The notes below the pieces were generated by a model. It had not been told where the DNA came from and searched no databases. It saw only the letters and a program-made list of their open reading frames with translations. From Labyrinthula sp. Ha (taxonomy: Eukaryota > Sar > Bigyra > Labyrinthulida > Labyrinthulaceae), in NCBI GenBank assembly GCA_015227615.1, contig JAALGZ010000004.1, positions 868,001 to 932,000 of the forward strand: a stretch of 64,000 nt of DNA, given 5' to 3'. The position numbers and the translations under genes are program-made. Shown piece after piece: positions 1-10,007 of the stretch; within the stretch, counting starts at the first letter, position 1; each line of letters starts with the position of its first letter.

Positions 1-992
1 TATATAGTTCCTTGACCAATAGATTTTTTAGGAATAAAATACCCTAACGTGGTTAATGAAACTTATGTATAATACTGCCCAAGAGGCTAGAGTTAATTCC
101 TCTATGTAGGCTAAAGCAGAATTTACTCAATAGCCTTGGTCTACCAGACTACAATCATAAAAACATTAGTGAATCACCTGATGAAGTAGAAGAATGTTAT
201 GATATTTCCGTCAAATTAGCATGTATTCAGTAATAAGCTACTTCTCTAATACTTTAATCTTTTACTAGAGAGTTAAAATCTTGGTTGAGTGACATGCAAT
301 AAAAAATCTTGGATTGCATCGTTGTCAAGAGATACTTCATTTGAATACTTTGAATTTGTTGAACTATAAACAAATAATTTATTCGTGACCATCGATTAGT
401 TAACACAATAGGATTAAACAAAAGAACTAGCACTCGATACCTGCAAATAAAAAAATAGTCCAAAATCACGCAGAGACATTAGATTATAGCTCCATCAGAA
501 TGGAAGAACTCCTAACGTTTTGAAGCTATTAATTGTGAATGTGAAATCCAGAACTGTCTAGCATATATTTAATTCATTTGATGGTTCATCTGCAGATATA
601 AAGCAATTACCCGTATGCATGATTGAGATGTGTGCTTATGCATGTTATTTAAAGACTAGGATTCAAAAAGGTACAATAGCGCGAGTGACGCAATTGAGTG
701 ATTCATCTCCAGTGTAACTCAAAGCTCATTCCTATTTTGAACAGCATTGAAGATCTTACCAAAACCTCAATAAAGTTGTTGTCCACAACTCTTTGGGTGT
801 AACTAGGCTAGAACCAGGGAAGTTTATTTCTATGTTTATGTAGATGACATCCATTCCAAATATAGCTGAAAAAAAAAGGAGACTTCGGATTTTAGAATTT
901 AGCCCATTCACTCAAAGTCTCAAGTCAAACTAGTCAGCATCTGCACTCAAGTAACCATACAGTCTCTTTGGCAACGGGAAATCTTGTTTAGT
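1..992. other. Gene-free AT-rich stretch
   Basis: No convincing gene. The open frames are short and interrupted. Around 822-860 one plus-strand frame reads a short tyrosine-valine-Asp-Asp string like the catalytic box of a copia reverse transcriptase, but the flanks do not support it. At most this is a very decayed retroelement trace. Confidence 0.4.
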
Positions 993-2123
993 TTACGCAT
1001 ACCCAAGCTCTCGAATTATTTCATCCGTTAGTGTCCACAATTTTTCCTGCGTAACTATATTATAACTTGCTTCGCTAGACCCGAATTGTTCCCCTAGAGG
1101 AATATAGTATTTCCCCGAAATCTCATTTTCAAAAATCTCTTGTCCGACTGCTAAATGCACCTGAACTTTTGCTGCTGTGTCTGGCTCATAGAGTACCCAA
1201 GAGATTACTTTCTTCAGGACATTACTTAATATTTCATTACTTCCAGTATCCTCAAACATATTTGTCGAAACTACACCCGGATGAACGCAGTTTACGTAGA
1301 TTTTCTTATGTGATGCTTTCAGGTCTCGAGCAAGTTTATAAGTAAACAATATATTGGCAAGCTTTGACTGCCCGTAGGAAGCAAATGAAGAGAATTTTGT
1401 TTCATTGTTTATGTTTTTTAGTAACACTTCGGGGCCTTGTTTTGTTACAATCTTTTCAGGAAACAAAATTGGTGATTCAAGCTCCATGTGGTGCAATGCA
1501 GATGTAACAGAGACGATCGTTGATGGTTGTGAGAGTTCCAGTTGCGGCATTAATAACTTCGTGAGATAAAAATGTCCAACATGGTTTACGCCGAATGCCA
1601 TTTCTATTCCGTCTGATGTCTTGGAAAAGTCATCAGGGATTAAACCCCCATTTAGAATCAAAGAGTGTAAATGTTTGAACTGCGACTGGAACTTATTTGC
1701 AAACTTATTGATAGAAGATAGTGAACCGAGATCCATTTCCATTGGCAACAAGTTTTTCTTCTCAAACATCATCTTAACTTTTCTTCTATATTCACTCTGC
1801 TCCCCCATGAGCAAGATTTCCGCAGAGATTGCTGCCTTTGCATCATTACATTTCTTCATATTTCTGCAACCCATAATAACAGTAGCTCCATTAATCGCTA
1901 AGAGTTTTACTGTGGATTTTCCTAGCCCGGCATTAGCTCCAGTAACAATTACGACTTTACCCCTCAAGTTTAAGTCAAACAACTTCTCAACTCCTGGGTT
2001 AGTGTACGCTAAATTAAATGGGAAAGAACTTCTGTGTGAAGTTTGATTTACAGCTTCCCTAGAAATTCCAAGAATTAAAGCTATAAAAACAATAACAAGC
2101 GCAAGTTTTTTCAACATTCCCAT
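993..2123 (-). CDS. Membrane-anchored short-chain dehydrogenase (retinol dehydrogenase/WWOX type)
   Basis: A 376-residue classical SDR that would oxidise or reduce a lipid alcohol or ketone with NAD(P)(H). Residues 5-21 are a hydrophobic N-terminal anchor, so it probably sits on the ER or another membrane. The Rossmann motif TGANAGLG is at 61-68, a variant NNAG motif (LNGG) at 157-160, the catalytic serine near 208, and the active-site YGQSK (Tyr250, Lys254) is followed by HPGVV. This layout is that of the retinol dehydrogenase 11-14/WWOX/light-dependent protochlorophyllide reductase-like group; no substrate can be read from the sequence. The frame is intact and intronless from an ATG at 2123. 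Plus-strand frames inside it are shadows. The family call is firm; the substrate is unknown. Confidence 0.93.
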   Translation of the reverse strand: MGMLKKLALVIVFIALILGISREAVNQTSHRSSFPFNLAYTNPGVEKLFDLNLRGKVVIVTGANAGLGKSTVKLLAINGATVIMGCRNMKKCNDAKAAISAEILLMGEQSEYRRKVKMMFEKKNLLPMEMDLGSLSSINKFANKFQSQFKHLHSLILNGGLIPDDFSKTSDGIEMAFGVNHVGHFYLTKLLMPQLELSQPSTIVSVTSALHHMELESPILFPEKIVTKQGPEVLLKNINNETKFSSFASYGQSKLANILFTYKLARDLKASHKKIYVNCVHPGVVSTNMFEDTGSNEILSNVLKKVISWVLYEPDTAAKVQVHLAVGQEIFENEISGKYYIPLGEQFGSSEASYNIVTQEKLWTLTDEIIRELGYA

Positions 2124-5100
2124 CTTTATGTCTCAACGGATATTTTAGATATTTTGTTTCAAACTCCGAATATATTTTGGGCAATCGTTTTTTTAAGATT
2201 AGAGTTCTCATTGCATGAAATTAGTATTATAATTTTGTGCGGGATGGTGAAAACTTTTCAAAGGTTTAGGAATATAGTTACTCCACTTATTCTTTCAATC
2301 ACAGAGAAAGAAGTGAATACTTGGTTCAAACTAAAATAATTTAAACTCTAATTGCTCCACGAGATAAACTACCTTTCCAATTTTCTTGTTTGTATTTTCT
2401 CCTTTCAAGTACTAATGTCACCTTCGGAATGATATTGAATATTGGCGCTAATTAGGGGTTTTATCTATATTTTCTTAAATTATTAAAGCTTTGTGCTATC
2501 ATTTGTGTTATAAATATTACGTTATCATTAAAATTATCTATTTGTAGAGTTTTCAGAGTAAGTACATCTCCTTATCTCCTTTTCAGTTAACATTTAACAA
2601 GAACAACAGGTATTTTCGGAGTATTAGTTAGACGCAATAGATAACGACATAGCACAGCAGAAGAAGACAATGAAAACTAAAAACAATAGATAAGTACTCG
2701 AAGAGCATAAAAGTGAAGAAAATGGCTTAGTGCTCTTTTCTTGTGTTTCATTATTTGAAAACCCCATTACAAGTCTCAATATAGACGTAAAGGAAAGGAA
2801 CAATGAAGTTAGACAGACTGGAAGAAATAATTAATTCTTACTAAAGGTATAGCTATAAAATTAGTGTTTACAGTACTGTATCATTGCAAGAAACAGTGCA
2901 TATAACGCCAAGGGTATGTTTAATTAAGGAAAGCACATCTTTAAACATGAATCTTGTGTGTGGCACCTCAATAGCATAATCTGATAACTTCATTAGCTTT
3001 AACCTATTGAATAATTGTCTAATTCTTTAATTTCTTTAAAAAAGACCCACTAGCAGCGATAATTTCGGCACAGTTGTGTGGAGAACATATACGAAATAAT
3101 TTTGGAGGGATTCCTGGATTAAATATTGCAAAATCAAACACAGTGCCTTAAGAAATATAAAGTTACCTGTAGGTTTGTAGTCAGTTGATTACTGTGCGAA
3201 TTTGGTTATTTTCGATCTTTTAAATTTTTCTGAAGGATGTTTTATGACTTCAACTAAATAGATCTGTTCCCTGCTCTTCTTAAATTAGATTAGAGCACCT
3301 TAACAAACTTGGATCCTAATTGCTTCTGGATAACGATGTGATTCTATCGAAGGACTATTTACTAGCACTGATGCAGCCTTTTTGTCCCCTACTTGGTATT
3401 CTATTTTTCTATAACCTTTTCTATTCAGTATGTCTCTCTGAACCTCTCCTCTTATTTCTTTGAAAACCTGGAATAAAGAAAAAAGCTAGGGCGAAAATCT
3501 TATATCGGCACAACATATGACAAGAATACAATTCCCCCGTCCCTAACTATACTCATTGATATGGGATTATGAAGATAAAAACTATATTTTTATATCATTA
3601 GGATTATCTATACTGCAGCAGTGTAAGAGTGTATGCTTTTATTATCAACTACATAGTTGACGATTGAGTGCTCATCTAAGATAACTTACTGTTTAGGTTA
3701 AGAAAAAAAGAATATTCCTTCCTCAATTTTCCAGCATTTGACCTTTGCTCTTAGAAGCTATGATTCTTCCAAGGTATATCAAGAAAATCTTAACTTATTT
3801 TTCTGACGGACTCTATATTACAAACAGTTCCCGGCATTTCAATGTGTAGCTATGTCAATATAACAGCCGTGACATGTTAACATCAGCAATCTGCACCTGC
3901 AGTAGCTCGTTACCAGTGCTCCAAGTCAAATCATTGAACTCCTGTATCATACTTGTAACCTCGGTTGCATGGAGCAAATTGTTTCCAAAGGATATTCGTC
4001 CTTCTGCAGTACTAAGATATCTCGCGAAACCTCCAAAAATCATCCAAGGGTGAACAGCTTTTCAACATTCTTTAACACTCCCTTCGCATGCTGTGTAGCC
4101 CAATTTAGGGTTCTCTATGAGATCGTTCCCAAAAAAAGATTTTCACTGTGTCACGGAAATGACACCCCTTTGAAAGACCAGGACTTATTCAACTACATTG
4201 CGAATAAGGGTGTTAGTATTCCGCTGCAGCTTTCAAGTCTTAGACTACTTGATAAAATAAACGAATTCCTGAAATCAAAAGCTTATGCTCTATCCAACTT
4301 CATACAAAGGTCCCTAAATTATTTTATCGCCCATTACAGATAATATGCGTTCTTGACTAAAGATCTATAGGAAATCTGTTGTATATCCAAGTATTGTAGG
4401 TTTAAATATCTGAAGAAAAGACTCCTTGCTGGATCTCGATACGATAAATTCCACAGTAGAACGGCGATGACCACATAGATAGTCTTACGATACTTCTTGA
4501 AAGCTTATACAATCATTTTCCCAATTAGCTTTTCTGGAATTGTGACTAATTATCCAAGTATTGCTCGCAACCGTGGGTTGCTAGATACCCAGCTCCCCAT
4601 AATTCGAAACATCATACAAAAGTGATCCACAAAACCTTATCTCTAAACACCTGCTTAATTTCCCGGGGGTAACATGAATCAGACTTATCCTTGAAATTAG
4701 ACTTCGATATTTTTACAAACAAAATTCTTGCCTTTTATGTGTTCGAAATGAACTATCGAATAGTTTGATACTCTAGAATAAGGCGAAGTTGCTAGCAAGA
4801 TTGTTAGGTGTTTATACTGAAGTCAACCAGGTACTTCCAATTTCAACCCAGAATCGTTTGGTCAGCCGAAGTGATGAAAAGAACCGATAAAAAGTTTCCT
4901 CTACTCTGAAAGTAGTATATTATACGGATTTGTGCTTTTCTAACACACTGTACTCGAAATGAGTCTCTTAATTCTCATTCTCTAGCTTGGTGTTAGATTT
5001 TCTCTTTTTGTTTTTGCTTTACTACCAAAGCTTAACAAATTTTCTTATGCTTTAATTTTCCAAAATAAAACAACTATCATCCATATATTATCTAGTTATA

Positions 5101-5483
5101 TTACGATAATTGATAACTGATTAATATACACAACATCGAGTTTTTTATTTGAATATCATCCAGCTGCAGATTTCTTAGGTTCTAAGAAGAATAAAACTTG
5201 CATGATTAGTAAGAAAAGGAAAAAAAAGCATATATGTTTTAATATTGATAGAGGATAAGAACTAGTTGACCCAGAAAAGGGAGCTTAACAAGGATATTTA
5301 ATATATATCTTTTCCTCCTCTTATTTAATGGACTTTATAACCGTAACTTCCATTAAGCTCAAACCCAATAAAATTTGATTGATCAAATCAACCAATGAAA
5401 TCTCACTTTCAAAGAAAAAACGAGAGAAAGTGTGATTAAAAGGAAGAATTAGTTAGATTTCTCTCTAATCTACATAGGGCCAA
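2124..5483. other. Long intergenic region, no supported gene
   Basis: About 3.4 kb of AT-rich DNA upstream of the dehydrogenase and of the CCCH-Smr gene. The only frame of note is a 124-codon plus-strand ORF at 3969-4343, listed separately with low confidence. No RNA gene, tandem repeat or terminal inverted repeat was seen. Confidence 0.5.
3969..4343 (+). CDS. Possible small hypothetical ORF, 124 aa
   Basis: An ATG-started frame in an otherwise empty region. The protein has no recognisable motif, signal peptide or membrane segment, and its composition (rich in Ser, Phe, Leu, Lys) is what AT-rich non-coding DNA would give. The opposite strand at 3855-4043 is also open over its first part. It is listed only because it is the longest frame in the 3.4-kb gap; chance is the likelier explanation. 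Confidence 0.2.
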   Translation: MEQIVSKGYSSFCSTKISRETSKNHPRVNSFSTFFNTPFACCVAQFRVLYEIVPKKRFSLCHGNDTPLKDQDLFNYIANKGVSIPLQLSSLRLLDKINEFLKSKAYALSNFIQRSLNYFIAHYR

Positions 5484-6386
5484 ATGAAACAAGCCTTTTC
5501 TAATACAACAAACAAAAAAACTGCAGGGAAGCCGTTGTTTCTAAAACCACATTCCAAAAAGACTAATGGAAAGAAGAACCAGCCTGCAATGCCCGAATGC
5601 CGCTATGGCAAGGCGTGCAAGTTCAAATCAAGTTGCATATATTCACACTCTGCTGCCTCAAACTCAACTAACAATGTTTGCATGGCTTATATAGCTGGTC
5701 ATTGTGACTTCGGAAAAAATTGTTTCAATCAACATCCTGACAAAGATACTGTCGCTAAATTGAAACTAAATTTGAAAACAAAGCCCTGCATGTATGGGGT
5801 AAATTGTCAAACAAAAGAAAGTTGCTTGTATAGTCATCCAGAAATAACACTAAACCCAAAGGCAAAAGAGTTTGTTCCTTCTTTTCTAAAAGAAAAAATT
5901 GACTATAACTTTCAAACTCCAATTTATCCGTTGAAAAAGAGCTCTACTACATCAGCCCAACGGACAAATTACAAACGAAAGAAAGTTCGGATCCCACAAG
6001 ATATGTGGGTAAATAATTTTGAACGTTCTTCTGCTGTCGCAATGACTATAAAGGATCCTTTAGACCGGTTCTTGTTTGTTAATAGACACTTTGAGTCGAA
6101 CCAAGAGTTCAAGATAATGGATTTGCACTATCAATCCCTATCAAGTTATGAAATTGTACTTTCAACTATTTTACCCAAAGTCAAGAAAGGTGAGAAAGTA
6201 TGGATTATAACTGGTTCAGGACACCATGCAACAGACGGACATCAAAAGAAATCTGTTCAGAAAGGAGGTTTAAACCTAGGTGTACTATATACAGCTGTGG
6301 AAACTTGGCTTGATGATCACTTTTATACATTTGATATAGGAGTGGATGTCAATGGTCATCCTTCTGCCTTCGTCGTATATGTGTAA
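5484..6386 (+). CDS. CCCH zinc-finger protein with PAM2-like motif and C-terminal Smr domain
   Basis: A 300-residue predicted RNA-binding protein. Three CCCH-type fingers are visible at residues 39-55, 66-84 and 102-118 (spacing C-x5-C-x5-C-x3-H in the first and third, C-x7-C-x5-C-x3-H in the second). Immediately after them, residues 123-134 read like a PAM2 motif (LNPKAKEFVPSF), the short peptide that binds the MLLE domain of poly(A)-binding protein. The C-terminus (about 212-300) is a Smr domain: MDLHY in place of the usual LDLHG, the TGSGHH loop at 243-248, then a GG-containing stretch. Smr domains are often nucleases, so a role in mRNA turnover or ribosome quality control is inferred. The gene is tail-to-tail with the next one, 32 bp apart. 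Confidence 0.9.
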   Translation: MKQAFSNTTNKKTAGKPLFLKPHSKKTNGKKNQPAMPECRYGKACKFKSSCIYSHSAASNSTNNVCMAYIAGHCDFGKNCFNQHPDKDTVAKLKLNLKTKPCMYGVNCQTKESCLYSHPEITLNPKAKEFVPSFLKEKIDYNFQTPIYPLKKSSTTSAQRTNYKRKKVRIPQDMWVNNFERSSAVAMTIKDPLDRFLFVNRHFESNQEFKIMDLHYQSLSSYEIVLSTILPKVKKGEKVWIITGSGHHATDGHQKKSVQKGGLNLGVLYTAVETWLDDHFYTFDIGVDVNGHPSAFVVYV

Positions 6387-6418
6387 TATTCTTAATAAGT
6401 TAAGAGAGCCCTCACATA

Positions 6419-7291
6419 TTACTTCTTATTTGCAATTTCGAACCCTTCTCTGATATCCTTTGTAATATCAGGGATTGCAGAAGGTCCGTGCTTGATGAAT
6501 ACAGTGTTACCTCCCTTTCCACCTCCAATATCCTTCAACATATCAAAGTACTGCGTTACAAGGATGAGCTCAAGGACATCCTTTGGTGTGACGTTGTTCA
6601 TTCCCTTTGAAAAACTAGCAACGCTCTCTCTAAGACCGTCCACAATGGCAGCTCTCTTTGCAGCAAGACCTTTACCGCTTTCAGTATACGCGACTCTTTC
6701 AGCCTCGGCTTTCATAAGGATCTCATTACTTATTCTTTCATTTGTCTGTTGCTGGGCAGCTAAGCCTCTTTCTAGTTCCAGAACTTGATTCATCGCGTTC
6801 AAAATAGCCTGATTTTCAGGTTGAAGATCAGTGATCGGTGTTGCAACAATTTCAAAACCAAAATCTTTCATAAGTTGGGTAAGGTTAGTCTTCACTTGAT
6901 CAGAAATTGCCGTCTTAGCTCTATAGACATCATCTAGTGTCAACTTGTTAACCGCAGTTCTGACTACATCTTCCACATACGCTCTCATCTGCTCCTCTGG
7001 GTTACTTAGCTTATAGAAACTATTATAAACAGACTCGTCGTCACTTAGCCTTCTATATTGAATGTCCATGGAAATAACCATGAATGTGTGATCACTCGTC
7101 TTTGTAGACACGGTGACTCCCAAATTGTTCAGAAGAAGGCTCAACTGCCCGTCAATATTCTCAAAGAGACAATTGTAACAAGTGAACCCTGTTCTGACAA
7201 GCTTCGTGAACTTTCCAAAGCGGCTCATAGCCAAGACGTGCTGCTCAGGCACAGACCACACAATACAACAGCAGCAAGTGGAGTAACTCAT
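6419..7291 (-). CDS. SPFH/band-7 protein, hypersensitive-induced-response (HIR) type, copy 1
   Basis: A 290-residue SPFH-domain scaffold protein expected on the cytosolic face of the plasma membrane. Four consecutive cysteines at residues 6-9 look like a palmitoylation site, which replaces a transmembrane anchor in HIR proteins. The SPFH core (to about residue 160) contains the family blocks YKLSNPEEQMRAYVEDVVR and LTLDDVY. An alanine/glutamate-rich coiled coil follows, then the signature VLELILVTQYFDMLKDIG and the HIR tail FIKHGPSAIPDI. The length is typical for the family. It is divergently paired with a second HIR-like gene across 390 bp, so the two may share a promoter and form hetero-oligomers, as flotillin-like proteins do. 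Confidence 0.94.
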   Translation of the reverse strand: MSYSTCCCCIVWSVPEQHVLAMSRFGKFTKLVRTGFTCYNCLFENIDGQLSLLLNNLGVTVSTKTSDHTFMVISMDIQYRRLSDDESVYNSFYKLSNPEEQMRAYVEDVVRTAVNKLTLDDVYRAKTAISDQVKTNLTQLMKDFGFEIVATPITDLQPENQAILNAMNQVLELERGLAAQQQTNERISNEILMKAEAERVAYTESGKGLAAKRAAIVDGLRESVASFSKGMNNVTPKDVLELILVTQYFDMLKDIGGGKGGNTVFIKHGPSAIPDITKDIREGFEIANKK

Positions 7292-7681
7292 GTTTTATTC
7301 CTTTTATCTCACCTAACTGCAGTTCCTTTTCTTTCTGAATCTGAAAATCTACTTCTATCTTCTTCGCAGTTTAACGGACTATTCCCGGTATTGCCATTAA
7401 AGTGTGAATTGGGCCAACTACCGAGTCAAACTCCAAACTACGGTATTTTTGAAGCATATACCGTAAACTCTTTCGTTGAATGCCATTCTTGTCTTTATTT
7501 ACGGTTATCTTGCACGTGAATCAAAATTCCGTGCAGTTTCAATTGTTCCATGGTGAATTTATTCGTTTTAATTAACAGCAGCAAACTTCTGATATCTGTC
7601 AACATTCTGCATAATCCGTAGAGGTAGAAACTGCAAGGAATAAAGCTTGAGTACAAGAAGTAAAACAGACCCGGAAGAATT
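7292..7681. promoter_or_regulatory. Divergent intergenic region between two HIR genes
   Basis: The 390 bp between the two outward-facing HIR start codons must hold the promoters of both genes. Open frames cross it on both strands but none has coding features. No specific element such as a canonical TATA box or conserved repeat could be assigned by eye. Confidence 0.5.
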
Positions 7682-8533
7682 ATGTCAACGTGTTGTTTCT
7701 GCTTAGTTTGGAAGATCAATGAGTCAACCAGAGGGATTGTAACGAAGCTAGGACAGTATGAAAGAACCCTTGAGCCAGGTGGACCTTACTGCATGAATCC
7801 CGTCACAGAAGGATTGGGATATATAGTCAACCTGCGCCAGGTTCAGATTCCCATCACCGTGAGAACAAAGCTAGAAAAGGCTGAGGTTTCGTTGACTGTG
7901 AAGGTGCAGTATCAAGTCATAGATACTCCAGAGGGGATTAAGAACTCGAAGTTCTCCCTTGCAAATCCAGTTGAGCAGATCACTGCATATGTACAAGATA
8001 CGCTCAGATCTGCAGTAAGTTCACTCTCAGTTGAGCAGGTGTTTGACTCCAAGGATGAAATTGGTCAGGAAGTGTTTGCTGATTTAAGCGAGAAGATGAA
8101 GGGTTATGGGTATGAAATCAAAGCAACACTTGTAACTGATGTCGAACCGAGTCAAGCAGTAAAAAATTCTTTTGATTTGAATAATCTAAATAGATACATC
8201 AAAGAAGCAGATAGGTTTAGACAGTTGATTAGTCAAAGTGAGAAGAATACAAAATCTGCCGCGCAGAGGAAGAGAGAAGAGGTTCTTGGACAAGGTATTA
8301 GTCAACAAAGACAAGAGATTGTCAATGGGTTAAAGAGCAGTGTCGATGCGTTTACGGATGAGGTTGATGGAGTTAGTCCAAGAGATGTACTTGAGCTAGT
8401 GCTAATCACCCAGTATTTTGATATGTTGAAAGAAGTCGGAGATAAAGCAAAGGTTGTGTACACTCCAGGAAATGACGGATCAGCAGGACAATTAAGAGAC
8501 TCATTGCTGCAGGGAAATTTGGGGATTAAATAA
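7682..8533 (+). CDS. SPFH/band-7 HIR-type protein, copy 2
   Basis: A 283-residue paralogue of the neighbouring SPFH protein. The cysteine cluster is at residues 4, 5 and 7 (MSTCCFC), again a likely acylation site. Shared blocks include ANPVEQITAYVQDTLRSAV, SLSVEQVF and, near the end, VLELVLITQYFDMLKEVG. It has diverged well away from copy 1: the coiled-coil region is polar rather than alanine-rich, and the conserved HIR C-terminal tail is replaced by a Gly/Ser/Asp-rich end. The duplication is therefore old and the two copies probably have different partners. The ATG at 7682 is the first in frame. The gene ends 7 bp from the converging GT61 gene. Confidence 0.93.
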   Translation: MSTCCFCLVWKINESTRGIVTKLGQYERTLEPGGPYCMNPVTEGLGYIVNLRQVQIPITVRTKLEKAEVSLTVKVQYQVIDTPEGIKNSKFSLANPVEQITAYVQDTLRSAVSSLSVEQVFDSKDEIGQEVFADLSEKMKGYGYEIKATLVTDVEPSQAVKNSFDLNNLNRYIKEADRFRQLISQSEKNTKSAAQRKREEVLGQGISQQRQEIVNGLKSSVDAFTDEVDGVSPRDVLELVLITQYFDMLKEVGDKAKVVYTPGNDGSAGQLRDSLLQGNLGIK

Positions 8534-8540
8534 GGTATTA

Positions 8541-9992
8541 TTAAATATAACTATTTACTTGTTTACATAATCTATGAACTGCTGCTTCTACTTCAAAAAC
8601 GATTTTAGACACGTTTACTTCTATATACGTGTCTTTTAGATTTTCCCTATAATCAAACTGTTCTCTAGCGGACAACTCTTCCAATTCTTCATCACTTTGA
8701 TATTCCATTTTAAACTTTTCTGGTTGATCTTCAGCTATTTTATGACCTTCAGACACATAATATTCAGTAAAGTTTCCCACAAACCTTTTAAAATTAAAAT
8801 TCACTTTCTGCACAACTATTTCAAATACTTCACTTTTTGACTTTTCTTTAACGTTTAAGAATAAGTTTGAATTTTGCGCACCATGAGTTGAAAGCAAAAT
8901 ATCAAATTCATTATACAAAATAACCTGTTCTTCAACTGTAGCTGCAGAGTTTACAGAAAACACTTTAACATCTTTGCTCAAGAACTCGATAGCTGAAGTC
9001 AACTCTTCCAAATTCACAATCTGTCTAAGACTCCTTCTCCCTTCAGTTCTTTGAAAAACCCGTATTCTTAATTTATTTTCTTTACATCGATCTTCTAAAC
9101 TTTGTTTGTCTACTACAGATAACATTTTATTATACAAGGCAGGATGAAATTCTAAAAATTTGAAAAAGTGTTTCTTCCAAAGTAATACTTGGGATATATC
9201 ATTGAATGGCTCAATTAGAGTTGCTTCATATTTATGAAATATTCCATTTTCAATACACACATTTGGAGTAAGCCATCCTTCTGATGAAAGAGTGATTACA
9301 TTCATATTCTTCATTACATCTCCAGTAGCAAACATTAAAAAATCAAACATAAATCTAAACCAGACAAGATTTTCCACAGATGGACATTGATAAAAGACGA
9401 TATTATCAAAATCTGATTGAACAGAATTAAGCATAGAAAAGACTTTTCCATAACCTATCATAAAATGAGCAATATTTTTTCTATCCTTTGTTTGTCTCCA
9501 ACAAGGCAACCAAAGTGTTTTTCCAGTGAGGATTAGAGGAGAATATAAACGACCTTCAACAAATTTATTTGCAATTAAGAATTGATAAGGATCTGCAGAA
9601 TGCTGCTTCCAGTTCTCAATAGAATATACATCGTTCTTCAATATCCAGGAAGGAAGGTTGGTAGTGTCCAATCCAAAAGTATGAACTTCGTTGTACCCGT
9701 GCTTGAAACAGGAGTTTGTGAGGTTGAAAGAGGTTGAGGTGATATTTGCTATTTCTGACCATTTAGATTTGTATTTCGTTTTTATTGTCGTTCGTTTCAA
9801 TAAAACTAAATCCGGTCTTGCACGGAAAATAAAGCTTGTTCTCGGTATGTAGATCTTAGAGCTTGGGTTGTATGAGTTTATTGCATTCTCATGAGAAAGA
9901 AACAGTTCATTCTGTTGTGATATGATAGCTATGAAAAAAACAAATCCAAACAACAAGAATGATTGAAATATAACTTTTCCCTTAGGGAACAT
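8541..9992 (-). CDS. Type II membrane glycosyltransferase, GT61 family
   Basis: A 483-residue Golgi/ER-type glycosyltransferase. A short cytosolic tail and a signal-anchor (about residues 8-25) precede a lumenal stem and catalytic domain. The family 61 hallmarks are in the C-terminal half: an Arg-rich block (QRTEGRRSLRQIVNLEEL), an acidic block around AATVEEQVILYNEFDILL, and directly after it the signature LSTHGAQNSNLFL. GT61 includes plant beta-1,2-xylosyltransferase, EOGT and POMGNT2, so transfer of xylose or GlcNAc to a glycoprotein or polysaccharide is likely, but the acceptor cannot be read. The start codon lies only 24 bp from the end of a MULE transposon, so the promoter is at least partly transposon DNA. 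Confidence 0.92.
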   Translation of the reverse strand: MFPKGKVIFQSFLLFGFVFFIAIISQQNELFLSHENAINSYNPSSKIYIPRTSFIFRARPDLVLLKRTTIKTKYKSKWSEIANITSTSFNLTNSCFKHGYNEVHTFGLDTTNLPSWILKNDVYSIENWKQHSADPYQFLIANKFVEGRLYSPLILTGKTLWLPCWRQTKDRKNIAHFMIGYGKVFSMLNSVQSDFDNIVFYQCPSVENLVWFRFMFDFLMFATGDVMKNMNVITLSSEGWLTPNVCIENGIFHKYEATLIEPFNDISQVLLWKKHFFKFLEFHPALYNKMLSVVDKQSLEDRCKENKLRIRVFQRTEGRRSLRQIVNLEELTSAIEFLSKDVKVFSVNSAATVEEQVILYNEFDILLSTHGAQNSNLFLNVKEKSKSEVFEIVVQKVNFNFKRFVGNFTEYYVSEGHKIAEDQPEKFKMEYQSDEELEELSAREQFDYRENLKDTYIEVNVSKIVFEVEAAVHRLCKQVNSYI

Positions 9993-10007
9993 GTTCTTTG
10001 TGAATGA

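Noticed and set aside
822-860. YVDD-like string suggesting a copia reverse transcriptase remnant
   Set aside because: The surrounding translation shows no other RT block; too short to call.
1621-2046. 141-codon plus-strand ORF
   Set aside because: Lies entirely opposite the intact short-chain dehydrogenase gene; a shadow frame.
3855-4043. Minus-strand frame with a LSTAEG string resembling the copia RNase H end
   Set aside because: The match is limited to a few residues and no neighbouring retroelement domains are readable.
7058-7519. 153-codon plus-strand ORF reaching into the HIR intergenic region
   Set aside because: Mostly antisense to HIR copy 1 and without protein features; a shadow frame.
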